In this document: positions 9,198 through 18,648 of the stretch, piece after piece
How positions within the stretch are numbered: position 1 is the first letter of the stretch
How the letters are laid out: every line of letters begins with the position of its first letter
From: Synergistaceae bacterium
GTDB taxonomy: Bacteria; Synergistota; Synergistia; Synergistales; Synergistaceae
Assembly: GCA_031290235.1 (NCBI GenBank)
Contig: JAITNX010000052.1
Span: forward strand, 1 to 39,268
Direction of reading: 5' to 3'
DNA: 39,268 bases
Notes under the pieces: generated by a model
Database searches by the model: none
Told to the model about the DNA's origin: nothing
Seen by the model: the letters and a program-made list of their open reading frames with translations, nothing else
Position numbers and translations under genes: made by a program

Positions 9198-11051
9198 ATG
9201 AGGCGAAGAATTTTTCTGTTCATTATCCCGGTGTTGCTGCTGCTGTTCCTCCCGGCTGCCGGGCGGCTCGCCGTCGGGTATGACGGAGAGTGGGATATAA
9301 GGGGAGAGATCCTTAGGTTGAAGAAGGAGGTCCCGTCCCTGGAAGCGTTTCGAGGTGTAAGCGGCGTAGTCTGGCTCAGCGCTTACAGATACGAACTGAT
9401 GCCCGATGGATCTACCAGGAAATTACATAAATTCCTCATCCTGCCTGCCGGAGCGGAGGACGACGATGAGGATGGGGCAGAGTTCCGCGTGTTTCCCCAC
9501 CCTGCCGAACTGAACTCCACTTTGACCGTCAACGAGGCTGGGTGGTACGACACTGACACAGGTGAAAGGCTGGGGGACCTTCCAGTGGAGTCATATAATC
9601 AGAATGGGACGAGGGCGGAGATCGTGAATTTTCCATCAGTGGCCAGGGGCCGGATAGCGGCGGTGGAGACTGTTTCGGAGATCCCTCGAAGGTTTTTTAT
9701 GGATGACGTGCTCCAGATGGCGGGTGACCTCCCAATCTGGGAGCAGACAGTCGATGTCGAGGTTCTGCCGGGGACTAACCTCTACTGGGAGGGGGTCGGG
9801 GTTATGCCGCCCGAACGATGGACGGACGACTCAGGCGAGCGCGTAACGTGGACTGTGACCAATCAGCCGGCCTGGCACGACGAGGGAATTGTCGAGAGAC
9901 GGCGTCCGACTCTCATCTTCAGCCTCCAGAAGGGGATAGCGAACGGTCTGAGGGGACTCATGTCATTGGAGAACTCTTTTCAGGCGCCGCCGCTGCCGCC
10001 AGTTGTCGCGTCGGGCAGGTCGAACCTCTCCAGGACAGGAAACAGCATCGCTAAATATCTGTCGGAGAGGCGGCTCGACGTGGTGGGTTACGAGCCGAGG
10101 GAGGTGAGGCCAGCGGGTTTGATGCCGGCCGACGGTCCGTGGACACTTTGGGAACGGGTCCTGATAGCGCAGAAGTGGTTCAAGGCGCTTGGGTGGGACG
10201 CCAAGACATACTGGATTCAGCGGATGCCGGTGGCCTTAGATGGACCATCTTCCATGGCGCTCTGGGATGAACCGGTGCTCCGGATAGATCAGAGCGGTGG
10301 CAAGGAGATTTACTTCAAACCTGGGCAAGCAGTTGTCTTCGGCAGGCTGGACCCATCGCTTTTAGGGGCTGTCATCTATAGAGTTGATGGGTCTGGCGTC
10401 GAGCGGCCCTCCATACCGAGGGGATCCGCGTCAGACCATACGATGATCCAGACGTGGCGGCTTGAAATTGCGGAAAACGGCATTGCCAGAGGGACTCTCG
10501 ACCTCACTGTGACTGGAGCTTGGTTGGACGCGCTCCTGAGAGGGAGCGAGCCGTCATCGGCGGATATGGGGCCGGCATTGCTCGGAGGCATAAAATTTGG
10601 CGTGCAGGGATTGGTCGCCGAACCGCTATCCGTCAAGAGCGCAGGATCGGGCTACATGCTGAGCTATGGGATAAAGGCCCAGCTTGGGATTGCCTCGGGG
10701 AGCGATATTCTGCTGCGGCTGCCTGGAGGAGTGCCAACTTGCTTCGATGCCGTTCCAGAGGGAGGAACTAAGTTTTCGTTCGACTTCCCCTTCGTGTTCG
10801 AACAGCACGCTGTAATCTCGACCCCTGTCGGCTACAGGGCGTTGATGCTTCCAAGCGTCGTTCAAAACGGAGACTCAAAAGCAGTGATGGCGGAGTCCGT
10901 AGTGCACTGGGCAAAGAGCAGGCGAGTCGAGGCGTCTTCGGCGTGGGTGGTGAGGCAGGTCGCGCTTGACGGCGCTATGTCAGCCAGGGTGAGCGAGCAG
11001 CTCGGACTAGCGAGAAGATGGTCAGAGACGACAATCCCGTTGCGTAAATAG
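9198..11051 (+). CDS. Exported DUF3857/transglutaminase-like protein, catalytic residues apparently lost
   Basis: N-terminal signal segment; ...DLPIWEQTVDVEVLPGTNLYW...VTWTVTNQPAWHDEGIVERRRPTLIFS fits the DUF3857 C-terminal half. Confidence 0.7.
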   Translation: MRRRIFLFIIPVLLLLFLPAAGRLAVGYDGEWDIRGEILRLKKEVPSLEAFRGVSGVVWLSAYRYELMPDGSTRKLHKFLILPAGAEDDDEDGAEFRVFPHPAELNSTLTVNEAGWYDTDTGERLGDLPVESYNQNGTRAEIVNFPSVARGRIAAVETVSEIPRRFFMDDVLQMAGDLPIWEQTVDVEVLPGTNLYWEGVGVMPPERWTDDSGERVTWTVTNQPAWHDEGIVERRRPTLIFSLQKGIANGLRGLMSLENSFQAPPLPPVVASGRSNLSRTGNSIAKYLSERRLDVVGYEPREVRPAGLMPADGPWTLWERVLIAQKWFKALGWDAKTYWIQRMPVALDGPSSMALWDEPVLRIDQSGGKEIYFKPGQAVVFGRLDPSLLGAVIYRVDGSGVERPSIPRGSASDHTMIQTWRLEIAENGIARGTLDLTVTGAWLDALLRGSEPSSADMGPALLGGIKFGVQGLVAEPLSVKSAGSGYMLSYGIKAQLGIASGSDILLRLPGGVPTCFDAVPEGGTKFSFDFPFVFEQHAVISTPVGYRALMLPSVVQNGDSKAVMAESVVHWAKSRRVEASSAWVVRQVALDGAMSARVSEQLGLARRWSETTIPLRK

Positions 11052-11112
11052 CGGGCGGATAAAAAAGCTGAACAATATAACAATATAATGATACATCCCG
11101 GAGGTCGGAGAT

Positions 11113-12789
11113 ATGGAGGATAAAAAAGAACTGCTCGCGTCTATTATCGGGGAGGCGTTGAATAAGATCGCCTCTTCGAAGGGCGTAGAGCTGCCAGCGG
11201 ATTTCTCCGTGTTGTTGGAGCGTCCGAGGCGCGACGGGCAGGGCGATTGGGCCACCAATGCGGCAATGAAGCTGGCGAAATCCTTAGGACTCTCGCCCAT
11301 GAAACTGGCAGAGGAGATATCCACCGAAATCAAGGGGTGCGCTGATATAGAGTCAATAGAAGTGGCTCCGCCCGGCTTCGTGAACTTCACCCTGACGTCA
11401 GGCTGGCTCGCCGAGGCGATATGCGCCGCCATATCGGCAGGGAATGATTACGGGCGAAACAATTCAGGAAGGGGGCGCAGGGTGCAGGTGGAGTTCGTCA
11501 GCGCGAACCCGACCGGCCCGATACACCTCGGTCACGGAAGGGGCGCCGCCGTAGGGGATATCATGTCCTCCGTGCTGCGGTTCTCCGGCTGGGATGTCAG
11601 TAGAGAGTACTACATAAACGACGCCGGGCTCCAGATGGAGAACCTTGGGAAGTCGACTCAATCCAGATACTTCGCCCTCCTTGGCAAGGGGGGTATGGCC
11701 CCATTCCCTGAGGATGGATATCCTGGCGATTATATAGACGACATAGCCAGGAAAATCCTGGACGAGCGCGGCGAGTCCCTCAGCCTCGAGCCTCTCGGCG
11801 AGACGGCGGCGTTTTTCAGGGACGAGACGAGCAGGGCCGTGCTTGAAATTATTCGGGAGGACCTCTCAGATTTCGGCGTGTCCTTCGACGTATGGTTCTC
11901 TGAAAAGGCCCTGTATGCGGATGATCTGGCGCAGAGGGCTATAGACCTCCTTAAAAAACGCGGATACGCCTACGACAAGGAGGGGGCGGTCTGGTTTCGC
12001 TCCACGGCCTTCGGGGACGACAAGGACAGGGTAATGGTGAGGAACAACGGCGTTCCAACGTACTTCACTTCGGATATCGCATATCTGCAGAACAAATACG
12101 AGCGCAAATTCGACTTTCTAATATACGTGTGGGGGGCGGATCACCACGGCTACGTTCCTCGCATAAGGTCGGTGAACAAGGCCCTTGGGGCGTCGGACGA
12201 GAGCCTTGAGTTCCTGCTGATACAGTTTGTCAGCCTCCTTCGCAACGGGGAGCCGGTGTCGATGTCCAAAAGAGCCGGCACGTTTGTGACGCTGCGGGAG
12301 GTAATGGACGAGGTTGGGAAGGACGCCACGCGTTTCTCGTTCGTCAACAGGAAGTGCGACTCGCACCTGGAGTTCGACCTCGAGGTGGCCAAGAGGACGT
12401 CGTCTGAGAACCCGGTATACTACGTTCAGTATGCCCATGCCAGAATTTGCAGCATACTGAGGGAGGCGGTATCCAGAGGGGTTCCGCTGCCCTCTGTCGG
12501 CGAGGCCGATCTCTCGTTGCTCTCTGAGCCGTCGGAGGCCCGCCTCGCAAAGGAGATCTCCCGCTTCCCGGAGGAGGTACTGAAGGCTGCCGGTAATCTC
12601 GAACCTCACAGGATCGCGTTCTTCGCGACTGAGATATCCGAGGCGTTCCACGCGTTCTACAACAGCCTCAAGGTGCTCGGCGAGGAGGAAAATGTCATGA
12701 AGGCGCGGCTGCTGCTGGTCGAAGCCTCACGGGTAGCGATCTCCAATGCGCTGAAGCTGTTGGGTATAGACGCCCCTGAGAGGATGTAA
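11113..12789 (+). CDS. argS: Arginyl-tRNA synthetase
   Basis: VEFVSANPTGPIHLGHGRGAAVGD and MSKRAGTFVTLREVMDEVG; class I aaRS signatures. Confidence 0.99.
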   Translation: MEDKKELLASIIGEALNKIASSKGVELPADFSVLLERPRRDGQGDWATNAAMKLAKSLGLSPMKLAEEISTEIKGCADIESIEVAPPGFVNFTLTSGWLAEAICAAISAGNDYGRNNSGRGRRVQVEFVSANPTGPIHLGHGRGAAVGDIMSSVLRFSGWDVSREYYINDAGLQMENLGKSTQSRYFALLGKGGMAPFPEDGYPGDYIDDIARKILDERGESLSLEPLGETAAFFRDETSRAVLEIIREDLSDFGVSFDVWFSEKALYADDLAQRAIDLLKKRGYAYDKEGAVWFRSTAFGDDKDRVMVRNNGVPTYFTSDIAYLQNKYERKFDFLIYVWGADHHGYVPRIRSVNKALGASDESLEFLLIQFVSLLRNGEPVSMSKRAGTFVTLREVMDEVGKDATRFSFVNRKCDSHLEFDLEVAKRTSSENPVYYVQYAHARICSILREAVSRGVPLPSVGEADLSLLSEPSEARLAKEISRFPEEVLKAAGNLEPHRIAFFATEISEAFHAFYNSLKVLGEEENVMKARLLLVEASRVAISNALKLLGIDAPERM

Positions 12790-12790
12790 C

Positions 12791-13090
12791 ATGCCAAAGC
12801 TGAGGTGGATTCTCTTTTATGCCGTTGCGACGTTCATCGTCGCGGTCACGGTCGCGACTTTTTTCAAGGAACTGCGCAGGATTGAACGCCTTACCGCGTC
12901 TCTCGAATCCAGGATGGAGGAGCTGGTCGAGTTGACCAGGCAGAACCAGGAAATTCAGGAGAAGATCACCTACTATCAGACTCCGTCCGGAATAGCATTC
13001 CTGGCGAGGGAGGAGTTCAATCTCGTCAAGTCCGGGGAGAAGATATACAGGATAGAGATTGTCTCCCAGGATAGCTTGCGCAAAGAGTGA
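12791..13090 (+). CDS. Septum formation initiator (FtsB/DivIC-like) protein
   Basis: 99 aa: one N-terminal TM, coiled coil, then YYQTPSGIAFLAREEFNLVKSGEKIYRIE typical of FtsB/DivIC. Confidence 0.8.
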   Translation: MPKLRWILFYAVATFIVAVTVATFFKELRRIERLTASLESRMEELVELTRQNQEIQEKITYYQTPSGIAFLAREEFNLVKSGEKIYRIEIVSQDSLRKE

Positions 13091-13098
13091 GCGAGCGA

Positions 13099-13193
13099 TA
13101 TAATAATTGGTTGTTATCCCTGCTTCTTCGAGAGGAAGAAGCCAGAGAGCTGTGTAGCGCGGCTTATTAGACCACAGGGAGGAGGTGACGCAC
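13099..13193 (+). promoter_or_regulatory. rpsF leader: TATAAT (13099-13104), hairpin GCTTCTTC/GAAGAAGC (13122-13142), second pairing CTGTG/CACAG (13150-13177)
   Basis: Direct reading of complementary arms upstream of rpsF. Confidence 0.4.
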
Positions 13194-13478
13194 GTGCGAC
13201 ACTACGAATTGACTGTAATATTGTCGGCCGACATCGAGGATCACAAGGCCGCGGCCGAGGAGATCGCGGAAGTCGTGCGCGGTTTGGGCGCGGAGGTTGA
13301 GAAGATCGACCTCTGGGGCAAGAAGCGTTTGGCGTATCCCATCAAGAAACAACAGGAAGGGTTCTATGCGCTGATTGTCATGAAGATGCCGCCCGATCAG
13401 ATACGCGAGCTGGATCGCGTTTTGGGCCTGAGACAGCAGTTGATCAGGCACCTGGTCGTAGCGACCGATGAAGAGTAG
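13194..13478 (+). CDS. rpsF: 30S ribosomal protein S6
   Basis: RHYELTVILSADIED...WGKKRLAYPIKKQQEGFY; GTG at 13194 behind GGGAGGAGG preferred. Confidence 0.97.
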   Translation: MRHYELTVILSADIEDHKAAAEEIAEVVRGLGAEVEKIDLWGKKRLAYPIKKQQEGFYALIVMKMPPDQIRELDRVLGLRQQLIRHLVVATDEE

Positions 13479-13495
13479 GCAAGAGGGACAGGGCT

Positions 13496-14059
13496 ATGTC
13501 TAGGGGTTTCAACAAGGTTATTTTGTTGGGAAACTTGGCGCGCGATCCGGACGTGAGACACACGCCGAGCAGGCAGAAGGTTGCCAGGATAACGGTCGCG
13601 GTGAATCGCCAGTGGAAAAACAAAGAAACCGGCGAGACGCAGAACAAGGTGGATTTTATACCTGTCGTGGCTTGGTCGTTTCTGGCCGACCTGTGCGAGA
13701 GATACCTGCGCAAGGGCAAGCCTGTTCTCGTCGAGGGGCGCATTCAGGTGCGCGACTACGACGATGCGAAGACCGGGACCCACAAGTGGGTTACAGAGGT
13801 CATAGCCGATAATTTGACGCTCCTGTCAAGCGGGCGAAGCGACGAGGATTACGGCAGCATGCCTACGCCTACGCCTAAGCCGCAGCAGTCGTCTTACAGC
13901 AAACCAGCTCCCAGAAGTCAGACCGCGGCTCCATCCTATAGCAACGGAGACGTTGGAAGCCTGAGGGATGAGATAGATTTCGAGGAAGACTTCCCTCTTG
14001 ACTTCTCGGAGCTTGGCGACTCGGGAGACGGCGGTGGCGACGTGGAGGTTCCGTTTTAG
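13496..14059 (+). CDS. ssb: Single-stranded DNA-binding protein
   Basis: FNKVILLGNLARDPDVRHTPS OB-fold start; acidic tail ending DVEVPF. Confidence 0.98.
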   Translation: MSRGFNKVILLGNLARDPDVRHTPSRQKVARITVAVNRQWKNKETGETQNKVDFIPVVAWSFLADLCERYLRKGKPVLVEGRIQVRDYDDAKTGTHKWVTEVIADNLTLLSSGRSDEDYGSMPTPTPKPQQSSYSKPAPRSQTAAPSYSNGDVGSLRDEIDFEEDFPLDFSELGDSGDGGGDVEVPF

Positions 14060-14126
14060 CGTTTCGGCGATCGAGGCGCGTTAAGCTAAGGGAGTGCTGA
14101 TTAACGATCAGGGGGGAATAGTATTT

Positions 14127-14363
14127 ATGGACAATCAATTCAGGAAGCGCCGCAAGCGCCGCCCTAAGGTATGTCATTATTGCGTTGACAAGATAGAGCA
14201 TGTGGACTACAAGGAAACCGAGAAGCTCCGTAGGTACATTACCGACAGGGGTAAGATAATACCGAGGCGCGTGACGGGAACCTGCGCAAAACATCAGAGG
14301 CAGTTGACTAGAGCAATAAAGAGGGCGCGTTTTCTGGCTCTCCTGCCCTTCACTTCAGATTGA
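14127..14363 (+). CDS. rpsR: 30S ribosomal protein S18
   Basis: [78 protein letters not shown] 14127 after GGGGGG. Confidence 0.98.
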   Translation: MDNQFRKRRKRRPKVCHYCVDKIEHVDYKETEKLRRYITDRGKIIPRRVTGTCAKHQRQLTRAIKRARFLALLPFTSD

Positions 14364-14372
14364 CGCTCGCTT

Positions 14373-14402
14373 GACAGGGGAGGGCAGACGCTCTCCCCTG
14401 TC
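14373..14402 (+). terminator. Strong hairpin GACAGGGGAG/CTCCCCTGTC between rpsR and the DUF2232 gene (no T tract)
   Basis: Perfect 10-bp arms read from sequence; possible attenuator or processing site. Confidence 0.45.
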
Positions 14403-14420
14403 TTAGTCAGGAGGGCAGAG

Positions 14421-15377
14421 ATGGTAGCTAGTTCTGTTTGGAGGGACTGGGTTATATGTACGGCCGCGGGGTGTTTTCTTTTTGTCGCAGGATCCCTGGC
14501 GCCGCTTTTGGCGCTTCCTCTGATGCTGGTTTACCCATGCCCGGCGCTCCTGTTCTCCTATGAACGCGGGGCGCGGCGGGCTCTGTCGAGCGGTCTCGTC
14601 GTCTCAATGATTCTTTTGCTGCTATTGCCCCCTTTTTATCCTGCGATGTATTTTTTCACGTTTTGGGTTTCTGGCACGCTAATCGGAGCGATTGCCCGCA
14701 GGGTCGAGGGGCATGGCGATCTGTTGTTGGCCGGGGTCGTGGTCTCCCTTGCCTGCAAGGTGGCGGTCGCGATGGCCTCGGCGCGGCTTACTGGGATCAA
14801 CATACTGATGCCTGACGCCGCGGAGATGGAGAGGGTACTCATTGCCCTCGGCGGGTCCGGTCTATACTCTCTGCCTGGCGGCGGAGCCTTCTCGCACGTG
14901 GAGGACATCAGGGACACTGTGAACTTCATGATAATGCTGATGCCATTCAGCATGCTGATCTTCTCTTCAATAGAGGTCCTTGTGTGCTGTTTTCTGTCCT
15001 CGCGCATTCACATGAGGCGAGGCGGGGAGCCGTTTTTCTCATTGCCGCCCTTCGGGAGCTGGTCGCTTCCAAGGAACATACTGATTGCGCTTGTCGTGGG
15101 TTTCATTTGTGATCGCGTATCCGCCGGGAGGCCTGACTTGTACATGGTGAGGCAGGTTGGCGCCAATCTAAGCGCTGCTTCGCGCACGCTCTTTATAATT
15201 CAAGGCCTCGCGGTCGCGTATCATTTTATGGAGAACGCCGGTCTCCCCAGGTTTTTGAGGATAATTCTGGTCTTGTTCGCCCCGCTGTTGTCGCCGATGG
15301 GTGATGTCTGTGCCATCGTCGGGATCGTAGACATCGGATTTGACTTGAGGAAAAGGATGAGGAGGAAACCGCAGTGA
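14421..15377 (+). CDS. DUF2232 (YybS-like) membrane protein
   Basis: 318 aa polytopic; position between rpsR and rplI is typical for this family. Confidence 0.75.
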   Translation: MVASSVWRDWVICTAAGCFLFVAGSLAPLLALPLMLVYPCPALLFSYERGARRALSSGLVVSMILLLLLPPFYPAMYFFTFWVSGTLIGAIARRVEGHGDLLLAGVVVSLACKVAVAMASARLTGINILMPDAAEMERVLIALGGSGLYSLPGGGAFSHVEDIRDTVNFMIMLMPFSMLIFSSIEVLVCCFLSSRIHMRRGGEPFFSLPPFGSWSLPRNILIALVVGFICDRVSAGRPDLYMVRQVGANLSAASRTLFIIQGLAVAYHFMENAGLPRFLRIILVLFAPLLSPMGDVCAIVGIVDIGFDLRKRMRRKPQ

Positions 15378-15820
15378 AGGTCATTTTGACTCAGGACGTT
15401 AATAAGGTTGGCATCAAGGGAGACCTCGTCGAGGTCTCGGACGGCTACGCGCGAAACTTCCTCTTTAAAAAAGGTATGGCCGTCGAGGGAACTGGCGGGA
15501 AATTAAAGGAGTGGAAGGACCAGCAGGCGTCAAGGAAGAATAAAGAGGCCAAGCTCGAGAAGGCCGCGCTTGACGTGAAGAAGAGGATAGGCGGCAAACG
15601 AATCGTAGTGAGGATGAACACTGGAGAGGAAGGCAGGCTGTTCGGCAGCGTTACCAGCACTCAGGTGGCATCTGCCATAAGCGGGCAGTACGGGGTCGAT
15701 ATTGACAAAAAGGACATCAAACTTGACGAGCAGATAAAACAGCTCGGCATGTATCCGTTTAAGATACGGCTCTACACGGGCGTTGAGGCGGAACTCACCC
15801 TGTCAGTGGAGGCAGATTGA
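15374..15820 (+). CDS. rplI: 50S ribosomal protein L9
   Basis: MKVILTQDVNKVGIKGDLVEVSDGYARNFLFKKGMA. Confidence 0.98.
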   Translation: MKVILTQDVNKVGIKGDLVEVSDGYARNFLFKKGMAVEGTGGKLKEWKDQQASRKNKEAKLEKAALDVKKRIGGKRIVVRMNTGEEGRLFGSVTSTQVASAISGQYGVDIDKKDIKLDEQIKQLGMYPFKIRLYTGVEAELTLSVEAD

Positions 15821-17178
15821 CATTGCAGGAGTTTCGCGATTATCAGGGGGCGGACAGGATACCGCCCCACAACCTGGAGGCGGAGCGGGCTGTGCTGGGT
15901 TCCTCCCTTCTCGACAGGGAGGCCCTGATGCAAACAGTGGAGTCATTGTCCACCGACGACTTCTATGAGCCGAGACATGCCTTGGCGTTTGAGGTCATGC
16001 ATGAGATGGCCTCACGGGACAGGGCCGTCGATTCCCTGACATTCCAGGAGGAGTTGGCCCGACGCTCCCTGCTGGACAGGGTGGGCGGCATATCCTTCGT
16101 CGCCATGCTTGTGGATGCGGTTGCGACCACGGCAAATGTATACCACTATTGCTCGATAGTGAGGGACAAATCAGTTCATCGCGAACTGATCAGGGTTGGG
16201 GCAGATATAGCGCGTACTGGCTTTGCCGAGGAGATCGACGCGGATGACGCGCTTGCCAACTCGGAACAGCTGGTCTTCGAGATAGCGCGTCACGGCTCGC
16301 GCTCGCGTTTGAAGGATATCGCCTCCGTAGTGGTGGGCACGTTCGAACAAATAGAGAGAAGTATCTCGGAAGGCGTGACCGCGAACGGGGTGCCGTCGGG
16401 CTTTACGGACTTCGACAAACTCACCGGCGGGTTCCAGCCCGGCAGCCTCAACATAATCGCGGCGCGCCCGTCGATGGGCAAGACCGCGTTTGCGTTGAAC
16501 GTGGCTCAGCATGCGGCCATTAACCAAAATGTCCCGGTCCTCATATTCAGCTTGGAGATGTCCGCCGAGCAGCTTGCCGGCAGGCTGCTGTCGTCGGAGG
16601 CCCAGGTCAATATAAAAGAGCTGACGGTAGAGAGAAATGTCAGGAGCGACCAGTGGAACGCGCTCACGGATGCCGTCGCGCGATTGAGCAGGGCCTCCAT
16701 ATCGATAGATGACAGCTCATCTCTCTCCACCCTCGATCTGCGCTCGAGGTGCCGAAGATTTTTCAGCAAGCACAAGGATCAAAAATGCCTTGTCATAGTG
16801 GATTATCTGCAGCTGATGGTGAACAACAAGAGGGTGGAAAACAGGCAGCAGGAGGTTTCAGATATTTCGAGGGCGCTCAAGGGAGTGGCCCGCGAGTTCG
16901 ACACGCCGGTCATCGCGCTCTCGCAGCTGTCGAGGGAGGTTGAAAAGAGAGGAGCGGACAAACGCCCGATGCTCTCCGATCTGAGGGACAGCGGGGCAAT
17001 AGAGCAGGACGCCGATATTGTGGCTTTTCTGTATAGGCCAGCATATTATCAACAGGACAGGGAGTCGTCCGACCCTACGGCGGAGCTTGCCGTGGCTAAG
17101 CACAGAAACGGTCCCACCGGCAAGGTGGACTTGATGTTCTACAGGGAATATTCGCGTTTTCAAAATCTTGCCTACTAG
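15817..17178 (+). CDS. dnaB: Replicative DNA helicase DnaB
   Basis: PPHNLEAERAVLGS, ARPSMGKTAFALN Walker A, VDYLQLM, SQLSREVEKR. Confidence 0.98.
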   Translation: MTLQEFRDYQGADRIPPHNLEAERAVLGSSLLDREALMQTVESLSTDDFYEPRHALAFEVMHEMASRDRAVDSLTFQEELARRSLLDRVGGISFVAMLVDAVATTANVYHYCSIVRDKSVHRELIRVGADIARTGFAEEIDADDALANSEQLVFEIARHGSRSRLKDIASVVVGTFEQIERSISEGVTANGVPSGFTDFDKLTGGFQPGSLNIIAARPSMGKTAFALNVAQHAAINQNVPVLIFSLEMSAEQLAGRLLSSEAQVNIKELTVERNVRSDQWNALTDAVARLSRASISIDDSSSLSTLDLRSRCRRFFSKHKDQKCLVIVDYLQLMVNNKRVENRQQEVSDISRALKGVAREFDTPVIALSQLSREVEKRGADKRPMLSDLRDSGAIEQDADIVAFLYRPAYYQQDRESSDPTAELAVAKHRNGPTGKVDLMFYREYSRFQNLAY

Positions 17179-17280
17179 TTGCGGCAGACACGCTATTGTT
17201 TTATTCTAATTGTATAAACATACACTGCTTGCTCGGTGTAGAGGCTTTATAGTCTGTAGTTATGTTCGGGGGGCGTCATT

Positions 17281-18648
17281 GTGGCGGATAAGATGTGGGA
17301 TATTCTTCGTTTTTTGAAAAGCCCGGACGGCGAGGTTTCCGGGGTTGAGACTCCAAACCAAAATACGGAAACAGAGAAGAAGCAGATTAACGATCAGATA
17401 ATAAGCGCGCTTGAGAGGACGGAACAGGTGATAGACTCCGCCGTCGGGAATACGGTTCCCGGGGACGAGGCTAAGGACGATGTGGAGTCGGCCTCCGTTT
17501 CAGAGGCTGTCGCCGACCCTCCGGCCGAGCCGCCGCAGAATGTTTCATCCGCCCGGATACAGAGGGAAACGCCGCACACTGTTGATGATCGCGCGCCCAT
17601 CTATAGCGAGGCGCTTGAGGAGAGGGAGGCCGGAGCTGCCGCTGAGGTAAGGAGAGCCGTTGAGGCCCACAGGGCCGAGGGTCTTTCCTCCAGGAAGCCG
17701 GTCGAGGCTCAGGAGACCCAGGCGCCAAGAGCCAGGAGGCCGGAGGCCAGCGCCAAGATCGTCCCGTCGCTCCAGCCTGCAAGGACGGCGGAGGCCAGGG
17801 CGCCGGAGCGAGCGAAGGTAGTTGAGCCGACACTGGGAGACCGGCTGCTCAGGCTGCCGATCTCTCAGATAAAACCCAATCCCTTTCAGCCGAGAAAGAT
17901 AATGGGGGAGAACGAGATCATCGAACTCTCCGAGTCGATAAAGGAACTCGGTGTGCTGCAGCCGATAATAGTGAGGGAGCTTGACGGCGAATATGAGCTG
18001 GTGGCCGGGGAAAGACGTCTCCGCGCGGCACAGAGGGCCGGTCTGGAAAATATACCGGCGGTGCTGCTGAAGACGGAACCCCTGACTCAGCAGATAATTG
18101 CATTGGTTGAGAACATTCAGAGAAAAAATCTCTCGGCAATAGAGGAAGCTCTCTGCCTGCAGGACATAATTTCAAAGACTGCCTGGAGCCAGACGGAACT
18201 CTCCCGCAGGATGGGACGCTCTCAGGCGTCGATTGCCAATAAGTTGAGGCTCTTGAGGCTCGACCAGTCCGTTCAGGACTTGGTGATCTCAGGCAAACTG
18301 GGTGAACGTCAGGCGAGATCCCTTCTCAGCCTGTCTACCGATGAACAGCGGACACTGGCCCAGCGGGCGATAGACGACGACCTGAGCGCCAGGGCGCTCG
18401 AGACCATGGTGGAGAACTGGAATGGCCGCGCGGTCGCTAAGCGGCAGATTGAGAAGAAGGGCGTCGTGGTGTCTGACGACGGACCAGCCGGCGACCTTTT
18501 GGGAGATCTGGCGGTCCTCATCAACAGGCACCGCAGCCGCGGAGTGGCTGCGCAGTGGAAGGTGAAGCAGATGGATAAGGATGCGCTCGTTGTGGAGATA
18601 TCTGTAGAACTGACGGCCGGCGTCACTGATGCGGAGGGGATTGTATGA
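17281..18648 (+). CDS. ParB/RepB/Spo0J family partition-like protein with long low-complexity N-terminal extension
   Basis: ISQIKPNPFQPRK, ELGVLQPIIVRELDGEYELVAGERRLRAAQRAG, HTH ELSRRMGRSQASIANKLRLLRL. Confidence 0.92.
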   Translation: MADKMWDILRFLKSPDGEVSGVETPNQNTETEKKQINDQIISALERTEQVIDSAVGNTVPGDEAKDDVESASVSEAVADPPAEPPQNVSSARIQRETPHTVDDRAPIYSEALEEREAGAAAEVRRAVEAHRAEGLSSRKPVEAQETQAPRARRPEASAKIVPSLQPARTAEARAPERAKVVEPTLGDRLLRLPISQIKPNPFQPRKIMGENEIIELSESIKELGVLQPIIVRELDGEYELVAGERRLRAAQRAGLENIPAVLLKTEPLTQQIIALVENIQRKNLSAIEEALCLQDIISKTAWSQTELSRRMGRSQASIANKLRLLRLDQSVQDLVISGKLGERQARSLLSLSTDEQRTLAQRAIDDDLSARALETMVENWNGRAVAKRQIEKKGVVVSDDGPAGDLLGDLAVLINRHRSRGVAAQWKVKQMDKDALVVEISVELTAGVTDAEGIV

